A stretch of DNA of 64,000 nt. Source: Volvariella volvacea V23 (Eukaryota; Basidiomycota; Agaricomycetes; Agaricales; Pluteaceae). Positions 45,471-57,543 of the stretch are shown in pieces. A program made the translations under genes and the position numbers. How positions within the stretch are numbered: position 1 is the stretch's first letter; each line of letters begins with the position of its first letter. The stretch lies in the NCBI GenBank assembly GCA_000349905.1, contig KB722738.1, positions 1,625,132 through 1,689,131 on the forward strand, in the 5' to 3' direction. Under the pieces are notes generated by a model, which searched no databases, had not been told where the DNA came from, and saw only the letters and a program-made list of their open reading frames with translations.

Positions 45471-48400
45471 TCATACAAAATACATTGAGTTTTCTAACGA
45501 GTTGTTGATATATTGGAAATGTTGGAGGAAGTGATCAATATGAGGCGGCTCATTTGAGTCTACCGACATCGTGTCGGAATAGGCGAGATCATCATAGTGG
45601 AACTTGGCCCGGCGGCAAACGAGCTATACATCGGTACGTCAGTACATCCCCAAGGAACAAGAGTTGCTCAACAAACATCAGCGTCTGGGAGCATGTGTCA
45701 ATGAAACCATATGGACCGATAGGGTAATGACTTACAATAGACCGGTGCAGGTACTTTCACTGACCGAGTTGAGCGTGAGTAGACATGGCACAAGGTATAT
45801 CTGCAATGATTTAGAAGTAAGAGAATAAAAGAATGTCAATGAGGACGTACGAAACGTCATGCAAACTATAAAAACGAGTGAAGAAGTGCCATTAGTACAG
45901 AATAAGGGGTATGGGAAGAAGACATACGCCTCTATAGGGATGTTGGCCTCATTCAGAAGCACAGTGTAATGTGCGGGTATACTCGCTGCAGTCAGCGCAC
46001 ATCGTTTCAGTCTGTTTGCTCTAAAAGCGGCTCTACTTACTTCCTTTCAAACCCGGTTGTGATTGAAGGTAAAAATCTTCGTAGCTTGGATGATTGATTT
46101 CTGAGATGCATGAGCATGTGGTCAGGCGTAGTGAAGTAGTTCCTCACCTCTGTCCGCGACGAAGCCAGAAAAGAGGTTCCCATTGCCCCTGTCGTCGTAG
46201 CCTGCTGCTGGATGCTTGCCTTGCGGGAAGAAGCGGACATGGTGGCGCTTTCCAACGACTATGGCAATCATCCTGACTTTCTCTGCCTCCCTCCCCAACG
46301 CTTCAGCCAGCGCCTCTGCTCGCCTTATAAATCTGCTCAAAGACCGTTGAAAGAGGAACACACCTCGGAGAGCCTTGATCTCTTCTTCTTTCAGCCTCTC
46401 AAACTCGCCTTCTGAGACTCCATCACGATAGTAGAAAATGCGAATAGGGGCGTAACCCCGGTTACTTTGCCTGAAACTCTCGATAGCAGCCTTTTAACGG
46501 TCAGTTCTGATATTTGCAAGATTTCCCTTAGTGCAGAGAAGGGCTTACCCGTGCCATCTCCTTCAAATTTTGTATCATCTCCAGTCGTGCATCTTGAATA
46601 CGAATAAACGCTTTGTACCTCGAGAAATTCAAATCCATGGAGGCAACAAGAGCCGTAGTGGATGGCAGGTAGCTGCCTGGTCCTGGGTGACTGACGTCTG
46701 CACCTGAACCAATGAAATCAATAGACATCCGATTTAATCCACCACAGCACTTACCTAAGATCATGGTAGGACAGCTTTTCAATTCCATCATCGTCTTATT
46801 CCTTGGGGCAAAGTTAATGCCACCCAATTTTACGTTTATCCTGGTAGCCACGCATCGGATTTGATCAGCAAAGTAAAACCAACGGGCTTACTTCAGAATA
46901 AGGTTGTTCAGGTACTGGTCGCGTCCTCTTGGTGCCTCCCTCTGCCTTGTCCATTTCTACGGATCTGTTGTTAGTAGGCAATAACCCGCCACGTCGAGTA
47001 CTTCTCACAATGCACTGGGTTGCAACACCCTTGTGAATATCCCCAAAACGCTTGACGGCTAAGTAAATATCAGCAGCCTTCTCTGGGAGTACAGCTACCA
47101 GGAGGTTGAAGTTTTCTCTTCCCAGCTTGTTAAACTAGAAGCGTATTCGTGCCAGCACGTCAGTGGACAAAGACTTTTGGGCTCACCACCTCGTGCATTT
47201 TCCCAGCATCCTCGCGCATAAGGCGGGGGCGCGGTGTTGCTAGAATTGAATAAATTAATCGCACATGGCTGAACGCTATTGATTGTGCTTACTGATCCCT
47301 ACGTGGCACAACAATTAATGTTCATCAATCGTTGACATAGAGTTATCGAACATACCTCGAGCTTGCATTGCCTGAACTAGGTCATGGAAAAATGGCTGGA
47401 GGATATCATTCCTGGTCATACTGAAATCTACAATCACCCATTGAGTTATCTGCGCTGGCAGGAATAACACTTTGTTCATCATGTCCCAAACTCCTCTCCT
47501 CTAAGGGGCGATTACGATTTCGGTCAATAGAAGCAGCAAGTATTAACTTGCCTGAGGGTTAGACTTCATCTGTCCTCCAAATTCGATGGATGGCGGTGGA
47601 AGAATCTTTCCATTAACCTCCGTTGGGCTTTGTCTCACGTCGATCCTCGCCCCAGAGAGGAAGAAAGAATTTGAGTACTTGAGCTGCTGCCATCCGTCCT
47701 GGATGGCTCGCAGACGCTTTTCAGGGTTCTCTGGTGTGAATTTGAGTGCATCGCTAATCACATATGACGGCGGTCGGGGCTAAGTGATTGGGGTCATTTA
47801 CTCCTCTGCGTGAAATAACCACAAAACTTGCCTTGTACAACTGTTCAATAGTTCTGCAAAATTGGATGGGGAATATATCACCACGCTGTAACTTAACACC
47901 GATAGTCCCAGAAACAATGTCATAATTGTATGTTTGTTTGAAGTATTCCTAAGAGGAAAAATTGCAGGTCAATACGTTGGTAAGAAAATTTTATTCCACT
48001 GGAAGCACCTTGACCGTCATCTTCTGTCCATTCATATCGAAAGTAACCTGGCCTGCATCCTTCACTAGGTCTTTAATCGGTCTGGCCCCTTTGGTCTTAT
48101 GGCCACCAAGGTCGATTACAATCTTGATGCCCTTGGTAATATGGCGAAGCTCTTGGAATTGGGCCCCATCCAGCCTTCTTAAATCTCCTCTTCTGCCAAT
48201 GGACTGCTCCATAAATTGCTCGAGTTGACAGGCTGGGACGCTTTCGTGGTAAAGTCAGCAAACCCGAGTAATGATGTCCTTTTCCCAACATACACGACAC
48301 CAACTGTGACATCGATATTGACCAAGAGCTTATTGACGCTAGGGCGGACACTCCTGTGGCGAGGATTAATCCATAGCCTGGGGGAGTTTAGGACTCGTTA

Positions 48401-49382
48401 CTCACTGGAAGTATCCCCTCCACAGCTCAAAACCACGACAAGGCACTGAATAGGTTGTGAGAAACCAAACACACACAGTAGCAAGTTAACTTGCCTCCGT
48501 GACGAGGAGTAAAAAAGCTCTTAGCGTTATGAATCTGAGGATGCTCCCTAAGTAACTTGTCAGATGTGCCATAAGGAATGGATGGAGTAATAAACTTACA
48601 TTCGAGGAGCAGCTTGAACAAATACGTTGAGCATGTTGAGAGCTGTTGAGGCGGCACTGCTCGGAGGTTGATTACTCCTTCTTTCTTGAGATAACAGAGA
48701 TTTCAGGTTGCTAAAGATTGTGTAACTTTAATTCGTATAGGTTATCACGGAGTGACGTACTTGACGGATATAACGTTAACAAAGTTTATCTTAACGGAGA
48801 CCATCCGAGGGTCCCGCCTTGCGCTGCCCCTGATGTTTGGGTTGTCCAATGGCACACGGAACTAGACATAATTAGATCATCCCGCCAACAAAGGACGAGA
48901 GCAAAGCTACCTCTTGCGTGGAGATATCGTACTTTCTGAACGAGTACAGGTTCTTTCTTCCATCATAGGCTTCATCGCGACGTCTCAATGAACATCACGC
49001 TACGACAAGCTACTTGGCCTACCTCCTTTTGGGTGAAAGAGCTGTGGCTCGATATCAAGTTGTAGTCTAGACATCACCTCAATGGCCCTTGGGCGGGCTA
49101 TAACTGGGGCTCTGTCTTTGGCGCTCTTGACTTCCCAAACGGGTGTCATAACTAGCGCGAACGGCATATGACGCGAAGTTAAATTGAAGGCCGAGTTTGA
49201 GTTATCAAAGCGTGGTCAAGAACTCACTGACTAAAGGAAAGGTTACGAGCGTCGTTGGCAACTGTATTGAAAGACCTACCGTCATAGTGATATACTAGGC
49301 CGTCTTCTGGCCATTGCAGTTGGAACATATTGGTTGCGACCCTGATAGGCGCATTGTTGTTACGAGGAGCTGTGGCGGACAT
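45471..49382 (-). CDS. Argonaute
   Basis: The small-RNA-guided effector of RNA interference. The ATG at 49380-49382 starts MSATAPRNNNAPIRVATN, leading directly into the ArgoN domain, so the Gly/Arg-rich extension seen in many homologues is absent. PAZ and linker regions lie around 48.3-47.5 kb (KTKGARPIKDL, YFKQTYNYDI). The MID domain includes GKLGRENFNLLVAV-like sequence near 47.1 kb. PIWI has GADVSHPGPGS (Asp 1), RIQDARLEMIQNL (Glu), FYYRDGVSEGEFE (Asp 2) and VPAPVYYADLVCRRAKFHY (Asp 4), a complete DEDD set, so slicer activity is plausible. The exon coding the last Asp is 8 bases long (45677-45684). It ends NSMYFV. Very many short introns. EDC4 lies just upstream on the same strand. Confidence 0.93.
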
Positions 49383-49827
49383 GCGTGAGGATATAGGCAG
49401 ATGGGTTCCTGGAGTAGCAGCAAGGGCAAGGTCTATTTAAAGTACCAGGGCCGGCGTGGTAGGGTAAGAGACGAGAACACGATGGGAGAGCAAGGTCAAC
49501 TTCGCATGTCACCATCTTTACCCTTTTTAGGAATTATCCTCGAGGATGCTCACTACGCAGACACTCATACCGATTTGTCCAATCGCCCGTTTTCATATCA
49601 ATCATTACCGAAACACTCTTGCTAGTAATACTGCGACGTACAAAATACACGACAATGGCACCAAGAACTATCGTAAGGGTTCGTTAGAAGGTCTGCATAG
49701 CATACTGTTCTCGATCTCGGGGCACTCGACCCACATCGTGACGAAAATACAGATCTTTCAGCTAGTCCGCATACGGGCATAAACACTTGCATAGGAAAAC
49801 GACTAACTCAATCGAGTCTTTGTCCCT
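49383..49827. other. Intergenic, Argonaute promoter
   Basis: 445 bases between the Argonaute start and the EDC4 stop. Short frames only. It must contain the Argonaute promoter and the EDC4 3' UTR. Confidence 0.6.
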
Positions 49828-52800
49828 TCAAACGGGCACAACTTTGCGACGTAATGCCTCCTGGACATCGGTGATAGTTCGCACCGTTTCTAATATCGAA
49901 GGACCACCAGGCAGAATCGCCAAGCGCTGCTTCGTCGTCATGAGCAGGTGTTGGACATTTGGAACGACTCGTGGAATGAAGTCCGTGATAAGTTTGTCCT
50001 AGGAAAAGGAATGTCAGTACCAATGTATCAGAGCATAGCAGTTCGTATTCCTACTTCGGGTCGAAGCACGGCGACCGAACGTTGAAGCCACCACAATGAT
50101 GTCTTGAATGATTCATCTCCAGGAGAGCTATCACCAATCATGGCCGAGAGCTATTGCGGCTGAGTAAGAGCCTCTGTAGAAGAAGGAGATATCCTTACGC
50201 GATGCACCAATGTCAGTACCACGGCTTGAGATACGAGTGGGGGTCCGTTCAACGGCATAATTAGTTCCGGATTAGTGCGAGACAGGAGGTCACGTAATTT
50301 CCCAATGTCCTGGGTGTGCAGAACGCTCAGGTAGAGCTCATCCCATTGATCGGCCTTAATTGGCGGCGACCGATCTTGTGGGGGCTGGGGTTGTGGTGGA
50401 GGTTGAGGAATAGTAGCAGGATGCGATGCTTGTGGCGCCGCAAGGTTGGTTGGATACCATGTGGGGTGCATCACGGATGGCTGTTGTGGAGGTGGAGGCT
50501 GGAATGCACCGTGATTCAGATTGAAGGCATTCGTAGGTCCAGTGGGTGGCAAGTTCTGTTGGCGAAGGTGGGATTGAGGGGGTGGCTGTGTAACTGGTAC
50601 ATGCGGCCCGGGAGAATTATGAGATTGCTGCGATTGTTGCAGGTGATGGGGTGGCCCACCCATGGAAAGGTACTTGACCTGGTCTGATAGAGTCCGAACA
50701 GTGTGTTCCAAGTCCCTAATCGCGTTCTACACAGTGACGGGGATCTTGAACAGCAGTCAAACACTCAAGAACGACTACTCACCTCATGGGTTCTAAACGC
50801 TTCATTTTGCCAAGCAGTTAACTCGGTCTTGATATTATGGAGCTCACTTCGAACTTCGCGAAGCAGATCTTGATGCATAGCAGTCGTCTGCTGGCTGTAT
50901 ACCGAGACCAACGACTTCGCAACGGAGTCCTTGATCTGGCGCTCAATCAATGGGGTAAGGTTACTGGTCAATAGGTGAGCGAAGTGGCCGGATATGTCAT
51001 GCCGTAGGATCAATTTCTCAATCTCGACTGGAAGACTCTGTTTCGGTCCGGGATCAGAACTCCAGAAACCCTATTAGGGATACAAAATACCTGATTAACA
51101 GTATCGACGAGCCCTCTCCCAATTTGATCATTTAGGGCTGCCTTGACTTCGTTCCTAGTGATTGCCTCCAAAGACGGCAATACAGAATTTTGGACTTCAG
51201 TCTTGACTGCGACTTCGACAACACGCGTGGTGTTCTTCGTAAGCTCCGTAGATATCAACTTCAGTATCTTCTCTTGCCTCGCGAAATCTTCTGCTTGCTC
51301 ATGAGCTCGTGCGTCTTCTAATCGCTGGTCTATGACGATCGCACGCGTTCGATATGGAAGTGAAGCGACAGAATGGAAGCCATTGCCTGATCAACACTAG
51401 CACGCTATTCCGGATCAAAATAACACTCACTCTGTTTCTCCATCTCTTTCCCAATCAGCCGCCCAATCTTAGTATGTAAGCTCTCCTCGGACTTCTTGAT
51501 TTCTCGAGCAATCGCTTGCCCAAGTGAGGTTTCATTCAAGGCAGCACCCGAATCAGATGCTCTGCCCTGCTTCTCACCTGCTTCCTTGTGATTCACACCC
51601 TTTCCTTTGGGGCCACCCTTACTGCCCTTTTGTTGCTCAGATACGCGACCTTCCTCACGCGATAACTCTCCCTCTGCCTCCTCAGACGTGGGAGTCCGTG
51701 GACGAGGTGGGATGAAATTTGCAGGAGGTGGAACAGTATGCTGAGCGATGACTCCATGTTGGGGCGGCTGTACTTGCTGGTGTTGAATAGGTGGCTGTGG
51801 ACGAGCGGTCTTCACAGGAGGAAGGTTTTGTGGCGGTTGAGGAATCTGAGGAAGTGGGTGTGGGGGTAATTTGTTTGGCGCAAGTGAGAGGGCTGCATTA
51901 AACCACTCTTTGCGAATCAGGACTTGATCAACGCCACTGGAGTGGACAGAAAAAGCGACTAGAGCGAGTTCTCCGGGCGGAACTTTTGCAGCAATGCAAG
52001 CTGCGAGGGCTTCATCGCCGTGTGGGTCGGCGTCCCCGGTAAGAATGACGAAGTGGATGGTAGGCTTGGGTCCAGAAAACTCGACGACTTGATCAAAGGT
52101 ACAACGGACATCATCACCTCCATTCACCTGCTCAATATTCAGTTTGAGAGCAATCATACTCTCCCGACGGCAATTGGCAATCCAAAGAGATTGGATACGG
52201 GAGTCATAGGTGACGTGACCAAACATATCGGGGTCTTCTTGATTGCCGTTGACGAATCTCACTGTCGACATGATCTGCTTCGTTGAAATTGATAGCAACT
52301 GGAATACTGTGCCGTTTTTCCGACCCACAACAATTCCTCCATCGACAAATGTGAGCGAGGAGGGAGTATCTTCCCCACGAATCCTATTAGACGTATAGGG
52401 TACCCTGTCTTGCGTATTCCAAATTGTAAGAGTTGAATCTTCAGATATGGTAGCCAGGGCGTAGTGCATTACATCGAAGTCAAATGCGGCGAGGGGCTAG
52501 GGCAACAATGAACCCAAGGAAACCAATAGAAAGGAATAGCCATACCGAAGACAGATGGAAAACCTGGCCAAAATGGGCCAATTCAGGTTGTGGGATTGGT
52601 TGATCGCCTCGAATGGATTGTGTGTGCACAAGATCCAAGAGATACAACTTGTCCCGGGAAGTCACTGCAACTGTATCAGGCTCCTTGGGGTGCCACTTGA
52701 CCGATTGTAGGGCATCAGCATCCGATTGAGACGGGTGTACAATGAGAATCAGACGACCTCTGTAAGCAGATGGGATCAACATTAGCAAGGACAGTTCCAG

Positions 52801-54833
52801 TTGATCTGAACCAAACATACGGGACATCGTCTGTAATGACGGGTGGAAGCTCCCAAATCACAAAGCCACCATCACTGGTAACTCCCGCCAGCCGATTGCC
52901 GTAGACAGCCATATCAGTTACACTTGCTTGTGGGGAGAAGATGGTGTTAGGAAGCTGTAAAAGGGTTCTGTCACCGCTTGTTCTCGATATGACACGAACG
53001 CGTCCTGAATGAATGAGCACACATTCATTCGATTTGAGATGAGTTACTTACCCCTAGTCATGGCGTAAGCAACCCAATGTGTTGCCCCAATAGTGGTACC
53101 AGGCAAAAACACAGATTCCTGTTTCACCAAAGCGATTGCGGTTGATTTCACTGAATCACGAGGAGCCTGGATCTCCTCCAGTGGCAACGAAACATCAAAG
53201 ACGATGGTCTGTGTCTGCGGGCTATACACGAATTCAGACGGGAATCCAGGTGTCAAAAGAGTTGCCGACCTTGGGCTCGACTGGACCTTCCCGGTGATGG
53301 ACTTGGCTTGTGACGCTGAGCCTTTTCCTCCCTTGTTATTGATTCGAGAACCGTTAGGAATGGGAGATGTCTCCTTATCGCGGCGGGCATTTGGGTTATC
53401 GGGTTGAGGTGGAATGGGCACAGGTTGTTGTGGGACGGGGGGCAAGGGCTGAGGGCGGGATTGCTGATTCTGCGGTGCTTGGTTCTTTGGTGATGCACGC
53501 GGAGATGATGGTCTATTATGTACACCTTTTCCAGGCATGGTTGGGGGACCAGGCTGCCTGACTTGTGACTGGTCGTGCTGCACGTATTCTCCTCCAATCA
53601 GATATGAATCGTATGCTGGTGGTGGTGCCTGTGATGTCGGAGGGATTTGCCCCCTCGTCAAATGTTCTAGTAAGTTATCCACGGATGCGCGTTTGGGATC
53701 AATGACAGCCCAGTTAGGATCTTCATTCGGACTGGCTGTGTTTGACGGCTGGGTTGGAACAGGTTTCTTCTTGACGGCTGAGCTTGCGGATGAAAGATGA
53801 TCAAACGGAGAGATGAAATCAAACATGGACTTAGGTGGTGAGGCAGGAGCAGGGACCGGTTGCTGCTGCTGAGGCGGAGCGGGTTGAGGCCCTGCTCTAG
53901 ATATGTCCACGCCCTGCTCCAGAGGGCCATAAAGTCGAAAATCGCTTTGAACAAATGGAGGAGATGGCGCAGCACCAGCCGACGAGTTTCGTGGGACGTC
54001 AGAGTAATTGGTTCTCGGAGGATTGCTGTAACGAGGATAAAAAATGCTTTCAGTAAATCCTTCCATGGAAGTCAACTATGAAGAACAAGAAAAAGATGGC
54101 AGCGGAATATATGTAGACGGTCTGCACTCCATCTCCTCATGCATCATGACAACCCCATAACGTCAACCGTCTTAGACGTATCAGAGGTACCTAAAATAAC
54201 ACAAGGTGATAACACGCAAAAATTATGTACTATTGGTACACGGTGCCGCATGTACGGGCGATATGATCACAGGGCGATGGGGAATGACAAGATAGTGGAA
54301 TAATAAGAGAGATCGACTGACCCAGACATTAGTTGTTCCAATAGTATCTTGCCCTGGGCCTCATTGTGAGAAGCTGCAGATTCATTTCGCTGGGGTGGGC
54401 CAGGGGGGGTGGATGCCTGAGGGGGAAGAGACCCAGATGTTGCAGGTGCACTTCGAGCAGTCGCAGACTGAGGAGGACCGGCCAATAGGGAAAGGAGAGC
54501 GTTCTGGCGCTCAGCAGCAGTTGGAGTTGATTGAGATGCAGCGGGCGCAACTGGTTCATCGGGCACATTTGTAGCAGGGTTGGCGGAAGCCGGTTTGCCA
54601 TAAGGCTCGGCAGGTTGATTAACAGTTTGTGGCTGAGGCGTGTGTTGATCAGGCGTAGCAGTGGTCATAGGGGCAGTCAATTGATGGAGAAGAGAATCAA
54701 GATGGCTACTGGCGGAAGTATCATTCGGGAAATGGGGGCCAATAAACTGAGCGGGAGCCTGTTGCTGTTGCTGGGGGGGAGTGTTCCCTCTTGAAAAGAG
54801 TTCTTGCAGAGAGCTTGGGCCTCGATTCTCCAT
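49828..54833 (-). CDS. EDC4: Enhancer of mRNA-decapping protein 4 (EDC4/Ge-1)
   Basis: A scaffold that couples DCP2 and DCP1 in P-bodies and promotes mRNA decapping. The start at 54831-54833 gives MENRGPSSLQELFSRG, then a Gln/Pro-rich region ending KILLEQLMSG; intron 54026-54321 (296 bases, long for this window) joins to NPPRTNYSDVPRN. The WD40-like part follows (GATHWVAYAMTRG, VTDMAVYGNRLAGVTSDGG, LQSVKWHPKEPDTVAVTS, YALATISEDSTLTIWN). A long charged and coiled region comes next (REIKKSEESLHTKIGRLIGK, AITRNEVKAALNDQIGRGL). The C-terminal Ge-1 helical domain is clear: DQWDELYLSVL, RTNPELIMPL, LSAMIGDSSPGDESFKTSL and VPNVQHLLMTTKQRL. Size is about 1,350-1,400 residues, as in animal EDC4. Confidence 0.92.
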
Positions 54834-55441
54834 GCTAGTCGGCTGAGAGGGGAAGAAAAGGAGAGAAAGACAGAAAAGTGGTGAGCAGCGGACGAGATGG
54901 ATGGGCGATGGCAAGCAGCGATTCCAACTTTTCGAGTCGATATGCAATGCAACACGCACAAACCACGAGGCTCCTGCCCTCGGCAACTTCCGATCTGATT
55001 CTCGTCATGCCCGCCGACCACAATGCCCTCTCCAAAGACCAGATTCTTCCCCAATGCATGGCCTGCGTCTTGCCAGGCGCTCCATCGCACGTCGGGCTTG
55101 GACGTCGCCTTGGATCTGGGCATATTGTCTTTCAGGCACACCGCACTTTCCCATAAATAGCTGACTTGGCAATACTGCAATACCTCCAGCGTGATTTCGA
55201 TTTACTGCGCCACAGATTGAGCGGACCTTTTGAATTCAAATCAGATGGAAATCCAGGACCTGCACGTGGAGATTCTGCACGTCGCAGGGTCCAGCAGGGC
55301 CAGTGCCGCCAGTGCTATCATATCTATGACGCATCAGCCTCGCAAACACCCCCAAATACGATTCCATTCGGTATATAGACCCAGCCGTTTGCCAATTGTC
55401 TCCCAGTCCACACGACTACTCGACCACCCATCTGTACCATC
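54834..55441. promoter_or_regulatory. Divergent intergenic region, EDC4 / gapped gene
   Basis: 608 bases between divergent starts. The short frames have no motifs. Pyrimidine-rich stretches precede the plus-strand ATG at 55442. Confidence 0.45.
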
Positions 55442-55698
55442 ATGATTTCTGTTCGTACTGCCAGCTCTCGCCCTTCCATCCGACTTGCTCATCTCTTCCC
55501 CTCCAGGCAACTCAAACCCCTGCCAACTACGCCGGCTGTGGCTCCAATTCCTGCAACTGTGGCTCTTCGTGAGTCCCCTCCTTTCATCCCGGCCCGTTCG
55601 GTGTGTAACGTGTTTCATTCTCAGCTGCCAATGCAAGCCGGGTGAATGCAAATGCTAAACGTCCACACTGCGTGTCTCGTCTGAGCCCTTTTTTTTTT
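55442..55698 (+). CDS. 5' part of a gene with a mitochondrial-type presequence, cut by an assembly gap
   Basis: From the ATG at 55442, exon 1 (to 55568) codes MISVRTASSRPSIRLAHL and then SRQLKPLPTTP: many Arg and Ser, no acidic residues, which is the composition of a mitochondrial import signal. An intron (GTGAGT at 55569 to CTCAG at 55624) joins PATVAL to PANASR, and a further donor GTGAAT follows. The 100-N gap starts 57 bases later, and no matching downstream exons are recognisable between the gap and BET4. The mature protein is missing, so it cannot be named. Confidence 0.5.
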
Positions 55699-55955
55699 NN
55701 NNNNNNNNNNNNNNNNNNNNNNNNNNNNNNNNNNNNNNNNNNNNNNNNNNNNNNNNNNNNNNNNNNNNNNNNNNNNNNNNNNNNNNNNNNNNNNNNNNGA
55801 AGCACGGTCCCCGCCAAGTACCTAAGTACATGACTCGGATACATCTCACCTAACTAAAGGCAGTCCGTAAAGCTAAATAAATAGTAGTCCATGTCCGACG
55901 CCTAACTAAAGGTAGCAAACATGTCTATAAGAGAGAGCGTCTCGTCTGAGCCCTT
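55674..55955. repeat. 17-base direct repeat flanking the second gap
   Basis: GTCTCGTCTGAGCCCTT occurs at 55674-55690 and again at 55939-55955. A 12-base repeat, CCTAACTAAAGG, occurs at 55849-55860 and 55901-55912. A T-run precedes the N block. Confidence 0.9.
55699..55798. other. Assembly gap (100 N)
   Basis: Exactly 100 N, placeholder for a gap of unknown size, preceded by a run of about 10 T. Confidence 0.98.
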
Positions 55956-56037
55956 GTACATCATGCCGATGCGAATGTAGCCTCTCCTGAGTAAACAAAA
56001 CATCACAATATTAACGGACGGTGAGAAATTAAGACCA

Positions 56038-57393
56038 TTAAATCAACGTCTGCAGGATATCACGGTAACGTTGCAGCCTATATGGATCTAAGTTCTGCAA
56101 ACGTTCTAGAAAGGTACGGCATTCTGCCACAGTGCGTGTACGCTCCACATCAGAGAGGCCCTTATCGAGAAGCATCCTCTTGTAGTGGACCATCGATTCC
56201 ATACACCCTGTTAAGCGATCTTAGTATTATACCAGCGCAAGAGCTTAGCAACTCACACTTGTTTTCGGGCTCCTGGCTCAATAACTCCTGGATGGCCGTG
56301 ATCTCGCGATCAAGCAACTCACGGGTGGCGTCTAAATTTAGGGTTAGTTGGCTGTGAAGCACTAAATCGGGGTCAAAGTACCCGATCCAACGAGCCACCT
56401 GTGATACATCCAAACGCTCTGATCATTCGGATCTGTATACATGGCATTCCTAACAAGGTCAAACTCTAAAATATCAAAGTTCAGGCAGTTCGCTTTTGGA
56501 TTCTTAGAATAGACACACCTTCTTCCTTGCACTTGTCTTTATCCAGCACATCATTAGCCCATAAGGAGGAAAAGACTTTGGAACGTTGATGCCATGCACT
56601 GAAGTTGGAAAAGTTGGATTCTATTTTCCTCTTGGTGTATGCAAGTTCCGCGGTTTCCGGTCGTGGAACAGGAATGTTGGCGAGAATGTATCTCCTGTAA
56701 TCCCATGCGTGGACTACCACTCTCCAGTCAGCAGTGCGCCATTGGAATCATCTAAAACTCACAATTCCTTGCATCCGCATTCAGCAGTTTTTCCACCACT
56801 TCCAGCTCCTTGTCCCAGGCTCTTTTTCTCCATATAGATGAATCACTGTCTAGACCAGATGCGACTGGTGCATCGGGGACGCTTTCCAGACACCACCGGC
56901 GATGATTCCATATCCAGTATACTTTGGGATGCGACTTCAGGAATTGCATTGTCACCCCCAGGTCTTCACATAGTGTATCGTAAATGTCTTGAGGAGTACT
57001 GCTCACATGAGTTTATCAGGGCCTAGATATAGAAGCCGTTAGGGCCTTGGTTTACCTCTGTGGGAAGATGCCATGCAGCAGTATTCGGCGCCTGTAGTTC
57101 CAGATCGTGTAGAACTCTGGATTCACTGTCAGCAGGCGGGTAGTGAGGTGGAATGCATCCAGAGACCAGTCATCTTGGTCTCTCTATACTGATGTGAGTA
57201 TGACCTGCCCTGAGGGACAGCAACGTACCCGAGATAACACTTGATCAGTTAGAGCCAGATATTCTTTGAGTTTGGCTTGTTCTTTACGTCTCCTGGCTTC
57301 GAGAGCCTCGGCGGATTGCTTGATTCGTTTGATGCCATGCTACATAAGCATGTAGGTAGTAGTACACCCGCAGTGGCAATAGTAACTGACCAT
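56038..57393 (-). CDS. BET4: Rab geranylgeranyltransferase alpha subunit
   Basis: Forms the enzyme that attaches geranylgeranyl groups to the C-terminal Cys of Rab GTPases such as YPT1. Prenyltransferase alpha repeats are visible: FYTIWNYRRRIL, VYWIWNHRRWCLESVP, FHAWDYRRYILANIPVP, SNFSAWHQRSKVF and SVWMYHRWLVGYFDPD, then KWCMESMVHYKRMLLD. The N-terminus is MHGIKRIKQSAEALEARRR. The start codon at 57391-57393 forms the whole coding part of exon 1: GTCAGT follows the ATG directly, and the intron 57340-57390 ends in ATGTAG before CATGGC. It ends RDILQTLI and TAA at 56038-56040. It diverges from SYF1, 150 bases apart. Confidence 0.92.
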
Positions 57394-57543
57394 ATCAATG
57401 ACGGTGAGCTCTTAAGGGGTCGTGCGAATTTGCGCTCGTATTTGTACAACCAACTCGTATCGCGCTTTTGTGCTTGCTGCTGTCCGGCTCGTTGGACGCG
57501 TCACTAACCACATCTCACTCGACCGACCTTAAAGCTCGACATT
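57394..57543. promoter_or_regulatory. Bidirectional promoter BET4/SYF1
   Basis: 150 bases between divergent start codons; no obvious TATA box. Both genes are housekeeping types. Confidence 0.5.

Noticed and set aside
54034..54066. ATG at 54064-54066 as the EDC4 start
   Set aside because: The upstream exon from 54833 splices in frame (MSG to NPPRTNYSD) and supplies the usual N-terminal region, so this ATG lies inside the intron.
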